Below are positions 38,841 through 53,652 of a DNA stretch of 64,000 nt, piece by piece. The stretch covers positions 15,017,716 through 15,081,715 of the forward strand of contig BROE01000003.1 of the NCBI GenBank assembly GCA_036571765.1. The letters run 5' to 3'. Both the position numbers and the translations under genes were made by a program. Within the stretch, counting starts at the first letter, position 1; the number at the start of each line of letters is the position of its first letter. Origin of the DNA: Plecoglossus altivelis. Its lineage: Eukaryota > Chordata > Actinopteri > Osmeriformes > Plecoglossidae. The notes under the pieces are model-generated. The model worked only from the letters and a program-made list of their open reading frames with translations, was not told where the DNA came from and did no database searches.

Positions 38841-41800
38841 ACAGCCACCATAAAAGTAGTTTTGAATTAAGGCTTGAGTTTAGCTCTCACTGGCTGGAAA
38901 AATACTGTTAGCTCATTGGACTGTATCCATGAAGAGGAGGAAGCATACTTTTTCAGGCGTTTTTGCCATTAATACATTTGAATCATTGTATACTTCCGAA
39001 AAGAGATGTGCAGAACAGTAGTCATTATTTAGAAACACGAAACCCTCCATACACACCTGTGCTGTGAAGCTACCAAGCCCCCATTGCATCCTGATTGAAG
39101 ATTCCCCTGCAGCCGTTAATAGATTTAGCAGACTCGGGTGTTTAGTTTACCGTCATAATCATGGCGAGGACAATGTCATACCTCCGTCCTGAAAAGAAAA
39201 TCTATTATCCAGCAGGGGCTGCCCTGACACAGATGTTAGCAAAAGCATCACCATCTGTCTCACCACGGGCAACGCCAGACTGTCTCACGCTGCTTAGACC
39301 CACGCCTGGCACGATCACACTGTGCCAACGGCTGTCAAACAAACCCGCTGAGAGGGTTCAACCTGAGCCCATTCACACTGAGGGACACATACCACGTTCC
39401 TCAGAGCAGTGATGTATTTCAGTTACTGTGTATGTGTATGTTCACCTGCAAGCTACCGTACGATGTGTAGGGTGGCCTCCCTCCCTGTCACTTGTGGGCC
39501 AGTGTCACAGCATGCTTCATCAGCAGTGCACTCAGTAACTGCAGTTTGGTGATTGATGAGCATTTCAACACCTTCCAACTCCTCATCACAGCTTACTCTG
39601 CCTGGGGGGAGTTTTAGAGTTTCAAATAAAGCCTTGGCATTTTGCAGGAGTATTTTTATATAAGCCTCTGGCTGTGTGGGCATGTTTAAATATCTGTAAA
39701 TTTGTCTTTAATTCATTTATGGCTCCCTCTCTTCCTTCCTTAGCCGAGCCAGACTGAACCAGGGAGCAACATTAAAAATGTTGTTACGAAAGAAAACTTG
39801 TCCTCTTTCCTCCAGTCCACCTATCTTCTCAGTCTCAACAGTAGGTGGCTGGAAAGCATCACCGTCTCCGGTTCCATGACAAAGTCGGGGCCAAGAGCGA
39901 CTCTGATCCAAGTGCCAGGATACCATAGAGTTTTTGTGTTGCTGGGCTGGACTGGGCAGGCAGACTTCGGCCAGAGGAAATCAGTAGCAGCTGCGACAAT
40001 AACTAAAGTGGAGGGGGCATTCCTGCATGCCTGGCACTAAACGCCTGGTCAGCTCTGAGAAGGATGTGGCTGGGGTGGCAGAGGTAGTCATGTGGCAGAG
40101 ATGGTTTGGAACCACTTGCTCATATTGAGAAGTCCCTGCCTGGGAGACTCAAACGAACATTGTCATAGGCGCCTAGTGGACGCTTTGACTTGGAGAGCGG
40201 GAAAAGAGGCCAGGTTTGGAATCCTGGAGGTTGTGAATGGAGAGAGCACAGCAGGGGTGAACTGAATGAAGGGAAACCATGACGGCTGGATGGAGGTAGA
40301 TGAGGCAAACCACCCATGTTGTCATGTTGGCCTCATCAGTCACTCTCTGGCCACTCTTTTTCTCTGGTCCATTTCTTTTTTCGGGGGAGGGCCATCATTG
40401 ACTATTTCCGGACCGCAAGCTCCAATTTCTTCTCCATATAACCTTTTCTGTGAAATAGCAAAAGAGCAGGACATGGGAAGCTGGGAGATGAACAGATCAG
40501 TCACCCAGACTAACATCAAATGAATCTTCACTTCCTTAATCTTCAATGGACCTTTTTGATGTCTTGGCTGGAGAACTTGACTGGTCGCCGGCACTCTCTA
40601 CAGCGCAGCATGAACGAAGACCCCTCACTGACCAGGATTAAACAGGTCCAATCTAAAGAGCAACATGGACTTGAAGTCTTGTCCCACATGGCCACAGCTG
40701 GACTATACTTGCTGGGTCAAGAAGGTAACATCTTAGTACATGAACTCCCGTGAAACAACATACCTATAATACAAAGTCCACGCCAGAAAGATCTGACTTG
40801 AATGGTTTTCGTGGATATAAATTGGGTTAAATGTAGAGGGAATACAGGAGAGAAGCACAGTGTGTTCTATAGCTTCAGCACACCATGTACCCAGCCTCCC
40901 TCATGCATTAGAAATGATAATGAACTGTGTTTGGTGGTGAGGTTTCCTTTCATGTCAGTATGGAGGCACACTGAGAGGGAGCCGTCGGTCTTTCTCATGA
41001 CTGATTGAAACCAGCTGTCTCAATTAAAAAACGAAAGGACCACAGGAAGTTGTCCTCTACATTTACGGTCTCAGTCCAACCCCCAGAACATGGCCTTCTG
41101 CTTCTCCATTGATCTCATCTGGTCACAGTGATCATAAAGCTGGACCCTCCAGACTCCATCAAGTCACTGCCATTTACTCCTGACATTACACACGGCACAT
41201 CTAACACACACAAGCAAACCTTTCTTTTGCGTCCATAATGGCATTTGTTAACCATTAACATTCATTTCAAACAAATCTGGACTTTTTTTTTCTGACAACG
41301 GGTCTGTTAGAACTGGTTGACTAGCAGAGCGGCAAGATGACCTTTTGACCCTTTGTAGTTTTACTGACAAAACCTTTGTTGTGGATGACTTCATGTCTCC
41401 TCTAGTTCATGAACAATCAAAGAATTTCTATACTGACACGCAAGGCTTATTATCAAAAGAGATTTCTACCAGGTGACCTCTTTGTGACATGAATGTGTGG
41501 TTGTATCTAAAGCAGGGATGAAAATACCATATTGGGAACATGAAGCTTTAAGCCCAGTCTTCATAAGTAAAATGATTTGCACAATGCATTTATTTTATAT
41601 TCCTCATCAAATCATCTTTGTTTATTGGCCTGCTGGATACTGAATGGCTGGAGTGGAGTCAAGCTTCAGTTTAGGAGGAGAACTTTATAAAAGTTCCGAG
41701 ACCTGTTCATTCTGTGGCCCTGTATTCATTTAGTTGAGGTGTTCTATACATAATCCAGGGCAGTCACATGTGGTAGGCCAGCCAGTGGGACCAACCCTGA

Positions 41801-44800
41801 AAACAGCAATGCAATTCAATCCATTCTACAATAAATACCCAAAGGAAAGCACTGAGACACAAACACACACATACTGAAGTCAGTTAGGTCACAACATTCC
41901 CTCTTTCATGACTCAGCCCTGCCCACACTTTAGTACATAATTATAAATTTGAGCCCACTTTCATGTTACTGAATGATTTTGGATGAATAACTTAAGTCTT
42001 TATAGCCCTATAAAAGTGAAATGAAAGAAGAAGAAAAGAAAAAAAAGAAAGAAAATGTCCTATTTTACCCTAGAAGTTACTTTGCGATAACGGTAGCCCT
42101 CTCTTTATTGCTCCTCTCTAAAACAAGGGTCTTACTCTCTATGAGAACCCTGCCTGTGTATTTATGAGCAAGAGAGGCCAGTGGCTGTGACGCACCGAGA
42201 GAAAACATGCCGCATTGGGAACCAGTACCGAGAGAACATGTGGAACCTCCCACTGCCTTACTGTTTATTTCAGACCAAAAACCTGCAGGTAGATTCTTTT
42301 CTTTCGAATCAACTAAGCAGCTCACACCCCTTACTAGGGGAGAGAATTTAAAGCCGACGAGATTTTAGGAATAAAATGTTTTACAAGAACGTAAAAGCAC
42401 TATTAGTTCAGTTCAAAAACTTCAGTTCACTCTTTTGAAACTTTGAATGATTTATGTAATAGTCCGAAAATGTGATCCCGTTGCACTTGATTCGCTTTCA
42501 TAATTTTAATTCTGTTTCAACAGTAACTGGAGACCGTCAGTCGCCTCACAGGCCCGCCTGCTTTTGCTCTAACGTTGCTTCAGACCTGGCACGGCCACAC
42601 TTTCCACAGTTTAGATCAATTTAGTTGTTATATGCAAGCTGTGGCCATACCCTAATCAAATTATCTTTTGGGGCTGGCTACTTTGAAAATATTTGAAATA
42701 TTTCCATCTTGGCATTGCCCTCTGTGTGAGTAACCCAGTCGTGCAGACAATACATCTGAAATGCTACTGATGAAGTCACTCAGCAGGTCTTCACTCTGAA
42801 GACAGGGATCCTTCTGCATCGTTCTTCTTCCTGTCCCTCTATGCCCTACAGGAAGAAGGACCGTCTGACTTCCTGAAAGTCGTGTAACTCAGCCTGTGCT
42901 ACCACGCAGTCCACCCACCAGCGACAGCAGTATCACGAGCAGGTCTGGGGCTCGTGTGGCAGATCTGCACGCATGCGTGCCTGGGTGTGCAGCATTCAGC
43001 CGATACAAAAGACGCCGGCTGTGTGCTGTCTTATTTCACTATATGCGGGTACTGGGCCCCATGTTGGGCACCACTAGGAGGATTTATACATTTTTATACA
43101 AGGCATCACGAAATACACATTTGTCCTCCTTCCCCTCTCCTGCACACAGCTTACCCCATGCTGATTGTATCTGCCTGTATTGTCATCACTCACAATGTAC
43201 AGTGAACACAATTTCATCCTGTTAGCGGATGAAAAAATATGCTGGATGGACGAAGACAAATTCCTTTCATATCTCTTTCATAACACATCCTCGAAAACAC
43301 CTCATTTTCTGGGCTCATCTCTCAGAAATATTGGCCAGTCATGTAGGATTATCTTTTTGTGTCTGACAAGGGCCCTCTGGGACAGAACTCTCGGCAGCAA
43401 TGATCTCTCCAAGAACATTAAAAACATTCATCACTGGAAATAAAATAAGCCAAGTCCAAAGTGGACTTATCTACTGGAGGTGAAAGGTAGCTCATGGCTT
43501 ATTTTCTCTGGCATATAGATGGTCACACTCCCGTTTAATACGATGATCGTGCAGACGAGCACCGCTCTGGTTGCTGGTATCAATTTCCGTATGATTGCAT
43601 TCAGAGGCTTTTCGATCTGCTGCCGTTGAAGGTGCCTCTTGAATACTAAAAATCAGTTGAGAAGTTTCAGACTACAGATTTGAGCCATTCTCCTATTTGG
43701 ATGTATTTCAGAATGTTAGCTCATTGGACTGTTACTGTTAGAAAACCCTTGAACCAAACAGAAAATAGGGACTCTGCAGGACTTTAGAAACAATTTCTCA
43801 TCATATAACAAATGTTTAAAACTTGCAGATCTTTAGGACATTCCAATCTGCTGATGTGGACTGAAATATCCATAGGAGCTCCCAGGGTGAAAATAGAAGA
43901 TGCTAAATCTTATTTGTGGATTGTAATTCAGTTTTGCAAAGGCAAAAAGGGAGAGACAAAACTCTTAAAAGCAAGTTCTGTCTAAGCCACAAGAACGCAA
44001 GTCAAATGTGTGTTTCCAATTATATAAAACCAGCTCAGCCATAGAGGCCTTCATTTAGCTGCCTGTTGTGGAGTCTATGGGACAATTATTCTCAACAAAT
44101 CACTGAGCTGTCACTGTAATGCTCACACAATGTTCGAAGATTTAGTATAGGACATAAAAACGTGACGAATCCTGAACCCTCGAACAAAACCACCCAAATC
44201 AGAGAGGAAAATCACAATTGAATAATCATTCAAATGGAATATGGATTACCATAACATGACAATATGACGAAAATAGCTAACTGATATGGGTTTGAAGAGG
44301 GAAGAGTAGAAAACTTGCAGATATTGCAAAACCAAGAGTTCGGTCAAATCAGACTATGACTGTTATTCTGATATCTCCTGTTGGGTAAGGTATATTCATG
44401 TGAATGGCAAATAGTTACTTGAAATATTGCAGAAATCAGGAATGCGCATGTGGAACGTGTTCCAGATACACTAGTTTCAAATTCAAAAAGTACAGTAAGG
44501 AATCTAGCTTCTTCGGCTGTTGGGGTGATAAAAGAGAGCTTTAGTCTCTTGTCACAAGGCTGTCTGTTTACCAAAACATGTTTATATGAGAAAATGTCTG
44601 TACTTACACACTTCTGTACTTAGCCTTTGCCGTGTGAGAAAGCAAAACATGTTTTTCTGCAGTCTGCGAGTTTCTAAAATTACAGGAATATATTGTTGTT
44701 CTACAAAACGACAACGAGATACATGTAATTTAGAGGACAAGATGGTTTGCCTCTGACAAAAGGATGGATTTGTGAAGCTTTCTGAATTATGGTATACCAC

Positions 44801-47800
44801 TCAAAGGACATGCCCCCTCTTGTTGAAGTCTTTCCCAGACTGACAGAGAAAACGTTTCTTCAATGTTTTACATCGTTCCTCTCGCATCTCTAATCCAGAG
44901 ATCTATCTCTAAAGCCTGAACGCTGTGTTTTCACACCTCTCGGGCCTTCTGATGTTGTTTTCCTTATATCCACACACGGGGCGGCCTCAGGATCCTGGGG
45001 GCCCCATCATGCCCCGTGGCTGTCAGTCTAGGAGAGCGGCCACCCTCTCCAGGGTAGACAAAGACCACCAGTACTTAGTGCTTAGTGCAGACATGCTTCC
45101 AACTCGCACTCCAACTTCCTTCGCCCTGCTGGATGGCCCAGCTTTGGTGTTGAGGTGGGAATATACAAGGTGGGGCAGGGGGGGGGAGAGCAGAGAAGAG
45201 AAGGAAGGGGGTATTTGAAGGGATATTTCCTTTCTTAACTTCCTCCCTTCTCATTTTCTCTTCATTATCGTGATGTGTGGTGCCAGTCCACAGCTTGTCG
45301 TCTCCAGTAGGATCCTAGACGAGATATGAAAGAAAGACGGACCACTAAAGGCGTCTAACTGGACTCACGTAGCAACCAAGTAAAATGAAGTTTCTGCTTG
45401 TAAATGTTTTCCAAAATCTAGTTTTGAAAGTTGTTTTTCAATTGCAAACATCAAATACATTCCTGCTTCCTTTTCCCAGCCACCAGCAGCATGTTGTCCA
45501 CATCTCAACACCAGTGGCTCGTTCCTCTTCACATCTCAGCGTGTCTCCCTACCCTTTAGATCTTCCCAGACAGTGACACGTCAAGGCCTCTCCTCTCCCC
45601 TTCCACAGCCCTCCCACACTCTCCACACGCAAGACGAAGATCTCTATCTCAGATCTACAAGTGCTCTCCGCAGACGTCCAGCCCAAACAGCAGGCTAGCT
45701 GCCGTGGCCTGGAAGAAACCTGGAGTTATGCTGCCAGCGAATTGCGAGCAGACTGGGTCCAGTGCTATTATATAGTGCTAATAAAGACTCTAGCAGAGAT
45801 TTCATACCAGAGAGCTACAACCCGCTGGAAAACCTCCCGGTCAAAAAGTGCTTTATACCACGGAGGTGCTCGGCACAGTTGAGACAGAGTGTGGTATAAG
45901 TCACTGTGCCCAACCAAAGCTGTGCTCTTTCACGCAGAGTTCAAGTAAACAACATGATCCCAGGCTTGTTGCTTGGAGCTTCCAGCCTAAGTCTGTAGAT
46001 GCATAATGACTTTGCACCCTTCTGGGTTCACTGACCTTGTTTTGTGATTTTTTTGTTATACTGATCTTGTAAAAATAAATACTTGTATTTAAATACCCTA
46101 ACGGAGCCTGAGATACAAACTGGTGGTCCTCCCCAGAAATAATTAAGATCTATCAGTTGGCAAATCTAAGGAGACTCACAGGAAAACAATATAGAAAACT
46201 TGCAGACAGCTAATGTACACAACAGTCAAAGCTCCAATGGCTTTCCTCCATTAGGGTTCACAGCATTGCTCTGTCTGGTTGGGCCGCTCGCTCACGATGA
46301 CTAATGAGCTGAGCTAGTTTGTTATCCAGAAGTACTGTGGTCGCACATAAAGCTGCCCTGGGGCTCGTTCTTTCTCCGAGTCAAAAATGATCATTAAAAT
46401 CTTATGGGACACATGGTGGATTCACTCAAGCAACCCCGGTCCTGCCCCATCAACCACAAGATAACACACACGCTCTGACAGGAGTTATTGTGGCGATTTG
46501 AACACATTGCTATTTAGGAGGAAGGCTGCTAAACTTTGGATCCTAATCAGCTTTGTGTGTGTGTGTGCGAGTGTGTGTGTGTGCATGTGTGTGAGTGTGT
46601 GCGTGTGTGTCACCATAGAGAAAGAGTGTTACACTATTTGACCTGGTGCCTCTCTGCACCTTCACAAAGACACTAGTGAAGATTAGAACGAGGTCCTATC
46701 GACTTACAGTAAGAGCACCGACTTTAGAAAGTCCATGCTTCAGTGTGGTCCGTTAGAGGTGCAGTAGATGGGCAGCGGTTGAGAGGAATTCTAGAACACA
46801 CAGTCATTATGCAGACTTGACACTGAAGGTCACAGGCAGGAAGGAACCTAAAGGCAGTGCCAGGATAAAAATCCAACCATCTTCCTCAAGCACTGCTCGT
46901 TTAGCAGTAAGAAAACCAGAAGTGCATACTCAGCATTACCGCCAATTAAATCAAACATCATCATCAGTGACATCATCGCTGATGTTCACTGTGCTGTTGG
47001 CTCGTTAAAAAGCAGTCATGCTTCTCAGCGGGAAACATACCTTTTTTCACGATAACAAGTAGGATGAGCACTGTTAGGTGTTAAGCCCCAGTATACAGAA
47101 GCCTCATTCTCATGGGTCTGTTTTCTCCATTTGGTGGGATATGTCCCGAGGGTAAACGTATTCTTAGCCTCGTTTCTGAGAGCTGGTTAAGTGGGATCGC
47201 TGTGCTTTCTGTGGTAACATGGCAGCATGATTACGGCAATTATGGCTGCTCTACCATAGAGTTCCTTTGTTTTCCAGTTTACTGCTTCCTACCAAACATG
47301 AAATATCTTTGCTGCTGGCCACTTTGGAAATGTCATCTCTCCCCTACTGCTTTAACTTCCAAATAAAACAGTGTGTGTAGTATGGTAAAGAGAACTTTTA
47401 CACCATCTCTGCATACGTAATAGAGGTTGTAAACACGTGCATCCTGGCAAATCTCATGATCGTTTTCTCGATCAATAAAACGGAGAGACAAAGTTTAATG
47501 TCAAGGGAGGCCTTTAACCCAGACAGGCCATGTACTCACAATTGATGTCGCTAGGTTACTGATTCAAACAGTGCAGTCACATTTCAAATAAAAGCTCTCT
47601 TCTCCTCACAAATTTTGAGAAGTTCGAATAATGTGTAGAAAAGGAAAGAAATGATCGCGACACACCAGACATGTGAATTCAAACAAATAGATCATTTTAC
47701 CAGTTGACCATTTCAGATTTTTAAATGGTTGTTTTTGTGATCATATCAATGTCAAGGCAACCATAAGCCTCTAACCCTCCATATTTTTTGAATCCTACTA

Positions 47801-48309
47801 TAATAAGAATGTAAGATTAGACTAAAACCACTATTATCTTTGCTTAGATCTTCAAATTCCCTCATGTTGGAAAGGCAAAATAATGTACAATATTGTTATT
47901 AAACATGTGGGAATAGTTATGGACAGAAGAACACTGTAAAGGTTTGCAATTGCTATGGATTTGCAGAGAATCACGTGAGTTCCGTTCAGCCCACTATGCA
48001 GCCAAAACAAACCAGAATCAAATAGTTTCAAATGTTCTTTTCATTTTGTGGGCACAGGAGGTTGTTTAAAAAAAGGTCTACAAAAATTGAAATGTTTCCA
48101 GTAATGTTATTTGCAGGAAATCACAAGCTGGAAAAACAAACACAGAAGTTGATTGTATTTTGTTTATATCAGTTATATCAATAATACTATAGAATACTCA
48201 TATATTTGTTTATTTTGCTCTTTTTTATTCGTTTTAACAAAAAATCTGGTAAATAGGTCATCTTGAATTCATCATACAGAATAATTCAAACACTTCCCTT
48301 ACAGTCAAT
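38841..48309. other. Gene-poor interval, nothing coding recognised
   Basis: About 9.5 kb with no exon I can support. It holds a purine-rich stretch at 42018-42057, an imperfect (TG)n at 46553-46610 and isolated AATAAA hexamers (for example near 46075 and 47362) with no adjoining coding exon. Confidence 0.55.
46553..46610. repeat. Imperfect (TG)n microsatellite
   Basis: TG repeats interrupted by cga, cat, ag and cg. Confidence 0.92.
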
Positions 48310-48412
48310 ACACGCACACACACGCACACGCACGCACGCACGCACACACACACACACACACGCACACACACACACACACACACGCACGCACGCACGCACA
48401 CACACACACACA
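48310..48412. repeat. Alternating (CACG)n and (CA)n microsatellite
   Basis: About 100 bases of pure alternating purine-pyrimidine sequence with blocks of cacg inside cacaca. It is among the strongest Z-DNA-prone sequences in the window. Confidence 0.95.
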
Positions 48413-48708
48413 TCCTTTTGTGACTAATTAACTTTTTTATTGTTTGCTTTGGCTGGCTCAGTGTTCCTTGTTAATCAAGCTTGGAGAAAGTATCCCTTGG
48501 GTATTGAAATGCTTTCATCAAAACATCAAGACGGTGTAGGAATGAAAACACAGGTTGCTTTAGACGTGATGAGTTGGAACTGAACAACATTGCACAGACG
48601 TTGCATTGTTTCAGTCACAGAGATTTATTAGAGAGCTGATTGGCCAGAGTGTTGGCTGTAATACCTAAGCACACTCCTTAGAAGCTGCAGGAACAGAGGC
48701 AGAACTCC

Positions 48709-48753
48709 GAGAGACTTGCCCCAGAGAGACTTGCCCCAGAGCGACTTGCCCCA
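48709..48753. repeat. 15-bp tandem triplicate
   Basis: Three copies of gagagacttgcccca, the third with one substitution (gagcgac), followed by a decayed partial copy. Confidence 0.9.
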
Positions 48754-50184
48754 GAGAGGCTGGCTCGAGTTAAGCTGACCATGTATTCTTGTAAGGGTTA
48801 CTTACAACCCGTCATTCACTGGACAGTTGGCAAAGCAACAGCAACATCTCATGGTGCAATGGTTGAAGTGAAGGTTGCTGAATAAGTGTCTAAGACTGTT
48901 GAGGGTGCAGATTATGGCACAGACCACCCAAAGGTTTGTGCTGCCTACCACATTTATTATATCGGAGTCTTATAAAAATGTCAATTACGGTTAAAAAAAG
49001 CACACTACCCATTAATGATGTCCTAGCTGCATTTGAATGATGGGCATGTACTGCAGTGGTTAATGCTTTCTCCAAGTCAGCAGGGTACAATCTACAGTGA
49101 CTTGCTCATTCCGGTAACCCTGAGACAGCAATGAACCTTAGTTGGGAAATAAGGACAGTCAGAAGGCCTGTTCTGAATCATGCTGTTACTAAAGTCCTTG
49201 TTGCTACCCTTAACCAGTTAGGATCACAAGCTGACCACAGTCTCAACTATTTAACCACTTTCACCATTCACACAGGCATGCGTTACGATTTTTTCGAGTC
49301 TGCAATACATTAACTGCTCTTATGATGAAATTTCCTACTGTGTGTGTGATCCAATTAAAAGTCATCGAGGTCATCCAAAGCTTTGGATTTACAGTAAACG
49401 GTGCTTGCGTGCGACTGTAGAATTTGCCTGGATATGACACTAAACTCTAAACTACAAAAGTTTACCATTGCCAGTCAGGAATGACTCAGCTTCTACTGGC
49501 ACATCTAACTGTTCTAAAAAAAACACCGACTCAAGCTGTAATAAAAGAAAGTCGTCTCAATCAGCCGAATATGATGCTTTTTTGTCGGCCCTAGTTAACG
49601 TTTGATGTTTGTTTTCAAAATGTACATATGACGATGCAACGTATTTACTCAAAGTTCATGAACCAGACTGGGGTCGTGGTGGAACTGTCTGAGTGTGGAA
49701 GTACAAAGATTAGTATCCAAGCAACTCCCATAACAACATGGGGCAGAGCAACAGCGTGTTTATGTGACTGTTGACCCCAGAGAGCACAACGCAAGTACCA
49801 TTACACTGAAACCTATTTGCATTCCTCATTATCATCAGTACAGTAAGTCACCGTAGGTGTAATGAGGCTGGAGAACGGCGATCCCTTTGGACGCCAAACA
49901 GGAAACTCCTCCTGGGGAAATTAGAGCAAGTACGAGAGGTAACCTTGTTATATAAATGGCATCAAAGCCGAGAGAAGGCAGGATGAACGAGGGGGAGAGA
50001 GAGAGAGAGGGAGGGAGGACAGTCAGTGTTTAGCGTTGGACTATGATTTTATTACAGATGCTTTATTCAATACAAACAACGCAGGGGAGGACAGATCAGC
50101 GAGTTGATGACAGAACAGAAAGCAATCCCATCAATCAGCTCCCAACTTCTGCTCTCATCTGCTCCCATGATGATTCTGCGTACA

Positions 50185-50273
50185 CATACGCAGACAGACA
50201 CACGCGCACACGCAGACACAGACACACACACATGCAGACACAGACACACGCAAACACGCAGACACGCACTCCT
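50185..50273. repeat. Imperfect CACA/GACA/CACG array
   Basis: cagacacag, cacacg and cagacacgc words repeated over ~90 bases. Short Thr/His/Arg and Cys/Val frames on its strands are artefacts. Confidence 0.85.
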
Positions 50274-53200
50274 CCTTCTTAACAGGACACTCCTGAAGCG
50301 TACTCCCCTCTTGAACTGTTTCTCTCCTGACACATACCACTGACTCCAGTCTAAAGCATTGGCGCCAAGTGCACAGCTGTAAAAACAATCATTTCACGTA
50401 TATTTCCCCAATTTGTGGGCTTAAAGTCATTTCATATTTAGTGTCCGTGTCCGCTCTGGTGTGGAGACCGAACCGATGATCAGACGGACATGATAAGACT
50501 CCCTCGGAGCAGAGCTGGGGCCAGAGCACACCTGCCATGCACACACTGGGGACGGGAGCAGTGAGGAGGAGGACCTGAGGAGGCGAAGAGGAGAGGGGGG
50601 AAGAGGGGGAGAAGAGAGTTGAAGTCAAGGTTGGAGGACAGAGAGGAGGACAATAATGTGGAGAGGAGATAAGTGAGATCCATGATCCACATGTAGTGTT
50701 ATGAAGTGGATTAGAAAAGGTCAATTGGTCTAAATGGAATTTCAATAGGAATCTAGTTGATGACATCATTGATCCCTGAGGACACTCAATCAATGTCTGA
50801 GACTGTCAAGCCAGCCTCTTGCACTGGTTGCCTTTGCTGGAACATTTCATTAGGTTAGTTCCACTTGATGTGCATGTTTGCCTGTGGGCTTACATGACTG
50901 TAAAGACTGCATGAGGTTTTCAGCGTGGGTTTTGACTGCGTGTGTGTACACTATGAGTATGAACTGGTGCACTCTCGCACGTGTGTGTTAAGTTGTGTGT
51001 TTGGCTGTTTCATCCAAAGTCTTAATGTGATAATGCCCTGTATGGCCATTAACCAAGGGATTTCCTTTTTGGCCAGTGCAGGGAGGTGGGACACAGGCCC
51101 AGACCCCAGCTCCCTGCAGTAGAGAACATCACATAACCCTTCTAATGGCCTTGGACTGAAGCTTCACAGCCTGGTACGGAGCCTCAAGGCCGCTTCCACT
51201 GTGGCCAGAGCTGTTAATACTCTCTAACTAGGAAGAGGAGGAAACCTTCCACCAGTGGAAGTGGTGGATCTGAACAGGTTGTAACTCAAAGCATGTTCTG
51301 AAAGGTCCAACATCGGAGGAGTGACATGGTGGAGCATTTGAAGATTATCTCCTAATAAAAAAATAAAAGATGTTCTGTCAGCGAACGTTTGTGCTGAGTG
51401 GTCAAGAGGAGACAGCAAAGGCACAAGACAAGCAGAGGAGGAGTCTGGCAGAAGAGCAGCTGACTAGGGAAGACCTGGAGCATATGACAGTCTGGCTGAG
51501 GGGAGACGTCTGGGATCTGGTGAGCTGAGCAGGATGTGGGGGGTCAGGAGGTCAGAGAAGTCTGGAACACCACAGCCAGTAGAGATGAGTTCTGGGACAA
51601 TTACTCCAGGATGTGCAGCAGACATTTTTGAACGATGTCCTACTAGGTGTTTAGGATAAACAGTGTTTTGGATCATTACATTTTGTATATAGCCGCTATT
51701 CTGAAGCAGCTTGTCTGTTAAAGCCAGTGAATAATGTCAATAAGAATTCAAATCCACAAGACAATTATTGTCGAATCCAAAATATTGATTCACACTCTTT
51801 AGTTATGTAAAGTTTCAAACATGCTTCTTACCTGCTTCCATCTGTCTAACTACAGCGATCCTGACCGGATAAAAATGTCCAAGATTGGATAATGAGAAAA
51901 ACGACATCTTCCCTGTAACGCAGGGAGCGCTGCAACATGTGTGACCCCCAAGCCTCGTAGTATGCTGTTGTTGTTTGGAGGTCTGGATGGGGTTTCATTT
52001 ATAACAAGTTAAACCATCAGTGGAAACAACTGTTCATTTGTCAAAGTAATCCGGGGAGTTCAAGCACAATGCTATTTTCAGTGTTATTTGATGGTCTGTC
52101 ATAGAGAGTCATGTTTCCACTGTTGTCCATGAGGCTTCCTTGTCTTTTTTTACGTGACTAATTGCACAGATGATTTGTCTGTCTATGAGGAACATATGGA
52201 TTTTGGTTTCGATGGTCATGCTCAATGATGTGTGATTACATGTGGAGAAAAATGAGTCTGAGTGTCCCATATGCAGGGATGGAAGATGGTAGGATTTAGA
52301 AACAGGATGTTGGAGGGTTCATAAATGGAATTTGGCCGGGGGACAGGACACTGGAGTAGCGACAGATGGCCCAGGAAGAAAGTATCTGTGCAAAGCCGGA
52401 GAACGAGATCCAAAGCAGTTATTACAGAAATGGCTGATGTATATTTTTTCATATCAATAGCGCCACATAATATGAGTCATCCCTCCATTAATATGTAGGG
52501 GAGTTGAAAGCATATTTCTGTGTTTTGTATGTTGTGCTTGATCGTTGCCTGTTTCTCTGGATGTCTGTTGCTGTCCTGGTAACTGCTTCTACCTGGTGGA
52601 CAACAAATGCCATTGCATGAACTCAACTTAGAAGTCCTCTGACTTCCTTCTTAGGTGTTGGATATTTTGAGTGGCTGGTTAACCATTAGCGTTCCTGTTA
52701 AAATGATTGATCACATAATTTCCGCCTTAACGATTCGTAAAATGGCTAGACGTGGCACATCAAAGTTAAAACAGCTGGGTTCTGCAACGCACAAATCTCT
52801 GTGCAAATGTTACCATTTCTAAGACCTTTCAAACATGGTGAATGTGTGCATGACTGCAGGTTCCAGTGGGCGTTGGGCGGCCGTGTAGGCATGGCCAAAT
52901 GTATAGGTGTTATCTAAAACAGCTTACTATCGTTTATGATCGTCTCTTCTAATGTAATTATGACAGCTAATAAGGCTTACAGGAGCTAGGTCAGCACATA
53001 GGCGTGTGCGCTACATGCATGCGTGTCGCTCGCTTGCTAAGCACACAGCCGTGTCTTGCTCGGAGGACCTGTTTTCTTCACGGCATGGATATTTTTTGAC
53101 AGGGATCAACTCTCTCTCCAAGATATTGAATAAAGGTGAGCCACAAGAAATGGAGTTTCTCTTATTTTTTTCATCCATGGTACCTTCAAATATTTTAAAT

Positions 53201-53652
53201 ATTTATCTTGAATGTGTACAGTTGGAAGCGGCAGTAGGCTGGTTTGACAAATGCCAATCTGAGATGGAATTTTTAAATAGTGGTATACACATAATTAATC
53301 CTTTCTTTAGAAGTGTAATTTCACTGAGCTATTAACTTAGTTATCTCTTTAACTTGATACTATAAACATCCTCTAAGAATACGTTGCACCTTTCCGTACT
53401 GTAATGATACCCAATTTTGTATATTTCTTCCCCCCAGCTCTTCAACCTCAAGAGTCTTCTCCAACAAACAGACTTGATGTGTAAAAGATTGTGTGAGACT
53501 GCCATGAGGCCCCGCAGGATTAAAATCCAACAGCAGATTATTTGAACTCCTGTCAGCTGTTTCGCTCCACTACACCGCGGCAGCACACAACGCACTAACA
53601 AGATAACAAGCCCCTCAGACAGAGCACGCTTTTAGGAACCACAACTCCCAGA

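Larger units (their letters stand above)
48413..53640. other. Gene-poor interval upstream of ptpdc1
   Basis: No coding homology. It contains a 15-bp triplicate at 48709-48753, an imperfect CA/GACA array at 50185-50273, a purine-rich tract at 50571-50693 and a (GA)n/(GGGA)n patch near 49990-50020. Upstream ptpdc1 exons or its promoter may lie near the right end but are not identifiable. Confidence 0.55.

Noticed and set aside
51224..51676. Two adjacent - strand frames (66 and 70 codons)
   Set aside because: No homology recognised and no shared splice phase. Treated as chance.
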